Shown one piece after another: positions 32,914 through 33,865 of a stretch of 33,865 bases of DNA (within the stretch, counting starts at the first letter, position 1; each line of letters starts with the position of its first letter). The stretch covers positions 1-33,865 of the forward strand of contig JAYWFU010000015.1 in assembly GCA_043778625.1 (NCBI GenBank). Reading direction: 5' to 3'. The notes under the pieces were generated by a model. It had not been told where the DNA came from. It saw nothing but the letters and a program-made list of their open reading frames with translations, and ran no database searches. The position numbers and the translations under genes were made by a program. Source of the stretch: JACMRI01 sp043778625 (GTDB taxonomy: Bacteria; Bacteroidota; Bacteroidia; UBA4408).

Positions 32914-33865
32914 AATTCATCAACTCCACAAATGCTTCTGCAGCCTTAGGTATAGTTATGTTGTGCAGTATGTAGTGTTGTGCATTAACTCTAATTGAGG
33001 TAAGTAGTTGAGGTTGTAAAATGATGTTGTGTAGCAATAATGCTACATCGTTAACTGCATCATAATTAACAGCAAATCCCGTGGTGTTATGCGCAATTAA
33101 ATCTTGTGTGGCACCCGCCTTAGTTGATGCAAATACACACAGGCCAGCAGCCATAGCTTCGTTTACTACTAAGCCCCACACATCATATTGGCTAGGGAAT
33201 AAAAACACCTGCGAAGCGTGATAATACTGTATTAATTCGTCTTTTTGTAAATGAGGAATTAACGTTACACAATTATGTAAGTTATGTTGAGTAATTGAGG
33301 TTTGTATTTCGGTAAATGTTTCTCCGCTACCTATTAACGTTAAGTTAAAATTAGTACCGAGCGTTTGTAATTGTAGGGCTATTTCAATAAGCCTATGTAC
33401 TTGCTTACCCTTGGTAAAATTACCTACGTATAGCAGTTGGCAAGGATTGTAGTTAGTGTTAAGTGAGGGGTTATTAAATTTATTTACCGCTACCGTATTG
33501 TACGATTTTGTAATTGTTTTTGTAGCCGCCTTATTATCCAATTGTTCAATATATGTTTGAGCCGCTGTACCGTAAACTATATATTCATTCACAAACGGAG
33601 TTGTTAATTTGCGATACATTAGTTTAACCCAACTTATTTTGCGGTTAGGGTTATTGGTGGTGCCGCTCCACACTACTAGCTTGTAGTTAAAAAATAATTT
33701 GCCGATCACGGCTATTGCCGTAGCCACCGAAAACCCAGGTACTACAACCACACTTGGCTTTAGTTGACGCAATATCAAAAATAAACCTTGGTAATAAAAC
33801 TTAGTTTTTTCGTTAGTGTTAGTATTGTTTTTACTTAAATACTGATAGTTAAATTTAAAATCGGC
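32912..33865 (-). CDS. Glycosyltransferase family 4, N-terminus beyond the right edge
   Basis: The reading frame is open to the last base, so the start lies outside the window; a TTG at 33778 is internal (the frame continues upstream with YYQGLFLILRQLKPS). About 318 residues are visible. The sequence shows VVVVPGFSVATAIAVIGK in the N-terminal domain, LLYVGNFTKGKQVHRLIEIA at the start of the donor domain, and YDVWGLVVNEAMAAGLCVFA, in which the first residue of the GT4 EX7E motif is Asp (D-x7-E). It would use a nucleotide sugar to glycosylate a cell-envelope glycan. It converges on the ftcD fusion with a 32-base gap. It is separate from the other GT4 gene and likely belongs to a second polysaccharide cluster outside the window. 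Confidence 0.85.
   Translation of the reverse strand, partial: ADFKFNYQYLSKNNTNTNEKTKFYYQGLFLILRQLKPSVVVVPGFSVATAIAVIGKLFFNYKLVVWSGTTNNPNRKISWVKLMYRKLTTPFVNEYIVYGTAAQTYIEQLDNKAATKTITKSYNTVAVNKFNNPSLNTNYNPCQLLYVGNFTKGKQVHRLIEIALQLQTLGTNFNLTLIGSGETFTEIQTSITQHNLHNCVTLIPHLQKDELIQYYHASQVFLFPSQYDVWGLVVNEAMAAGLCVFASTKAGATQDLIAHNTTGFAVNYDAVNDVALLLHNIILQPQLLTSIRVNAQHYILHNITIPKAAEAFVELMN

Overview
The window is AT-rich chromosomal DNA from a member of the Bacteroidota, most likely a Chitinophagales/Cytophagales-type organism. The evidence is a giant adhesin with SprB-like repeats and a type IX secretion (T9SS) C-terminal sorting domain, a GldA-type gliding ABC ATPase, a BatA-domain von Willebrand protein, and the birA / rsfS-ftsH gene neighbourhood. 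Start codons lack obvious Shine-Dalgarno sequences, and intergenic regions carry promoters of the phylum's TTTG-N19-21-TAnnTTTG type. Most of the window is housekeeping, with accessory patches. No stretch longer than 300 bases lacks a gene or RNA.

Layout. 1-5345 (+): the end of a BatA/vWA membrane protein, tRNA hydroxylase miaE, then a promoter, a long-chain acyl-CoA synthetase and a small ZIP-type metal transporter. 5566-10082 (-): tatC, tRNA-Leu(CAA) with its own promoter and terminator, a DUF502 membrane protein, ftsH, and rsfS with an unusual histone-H1-like N-terminal tail. birA (+) diverges from rsfS. 10916-17474 (-): rarA, a DUF413/MaoP-like protein, a patatin phospholipase, the CCA-adding enzyme, an unrecognised 117-aa protein, a ParE-type toxin-antitoxin pair, a PlsC-type acyltransferase and a DnaQ-type exonuclease. 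17570-22220 (+): an O-antigen polymerase/ligase-like protein, a GT4 glycosyltransferase, a PAP2 phosphatase and a sodium:solute symporter. hemH (-) diverges from serC-gldA-eno-yggS (+). The adhesin gene lies at 27612-31013 (-), followed by the ftcD-fchA fusion (+) and a GT4 glycosyltransferase cut by the right edge (-).

Functional threads are tRNA maturation (miaE, tRNA-Leu without encoded CCA, CCA-adding enzyme); membrane protein quality and export (ftsH, tatC); envelope polysaccharide and lipid work (Wzy-like protein, GT4s, PAP2, PlsC, patatin); and surface adhesion/gliding (gldA, SprB-repeat adhesin).

I did not find a clearly new multi-gene system. The best leads are a nested 31-bp-arm palindrome between eno and yggS, the lysine/alanine-rich tail on RsfS, a four-cysteine insert in ferrochelatase, a CxxCH motif at the head of the SprB-repeat adhesin, and the DUF413-patatin-rarA cluster.
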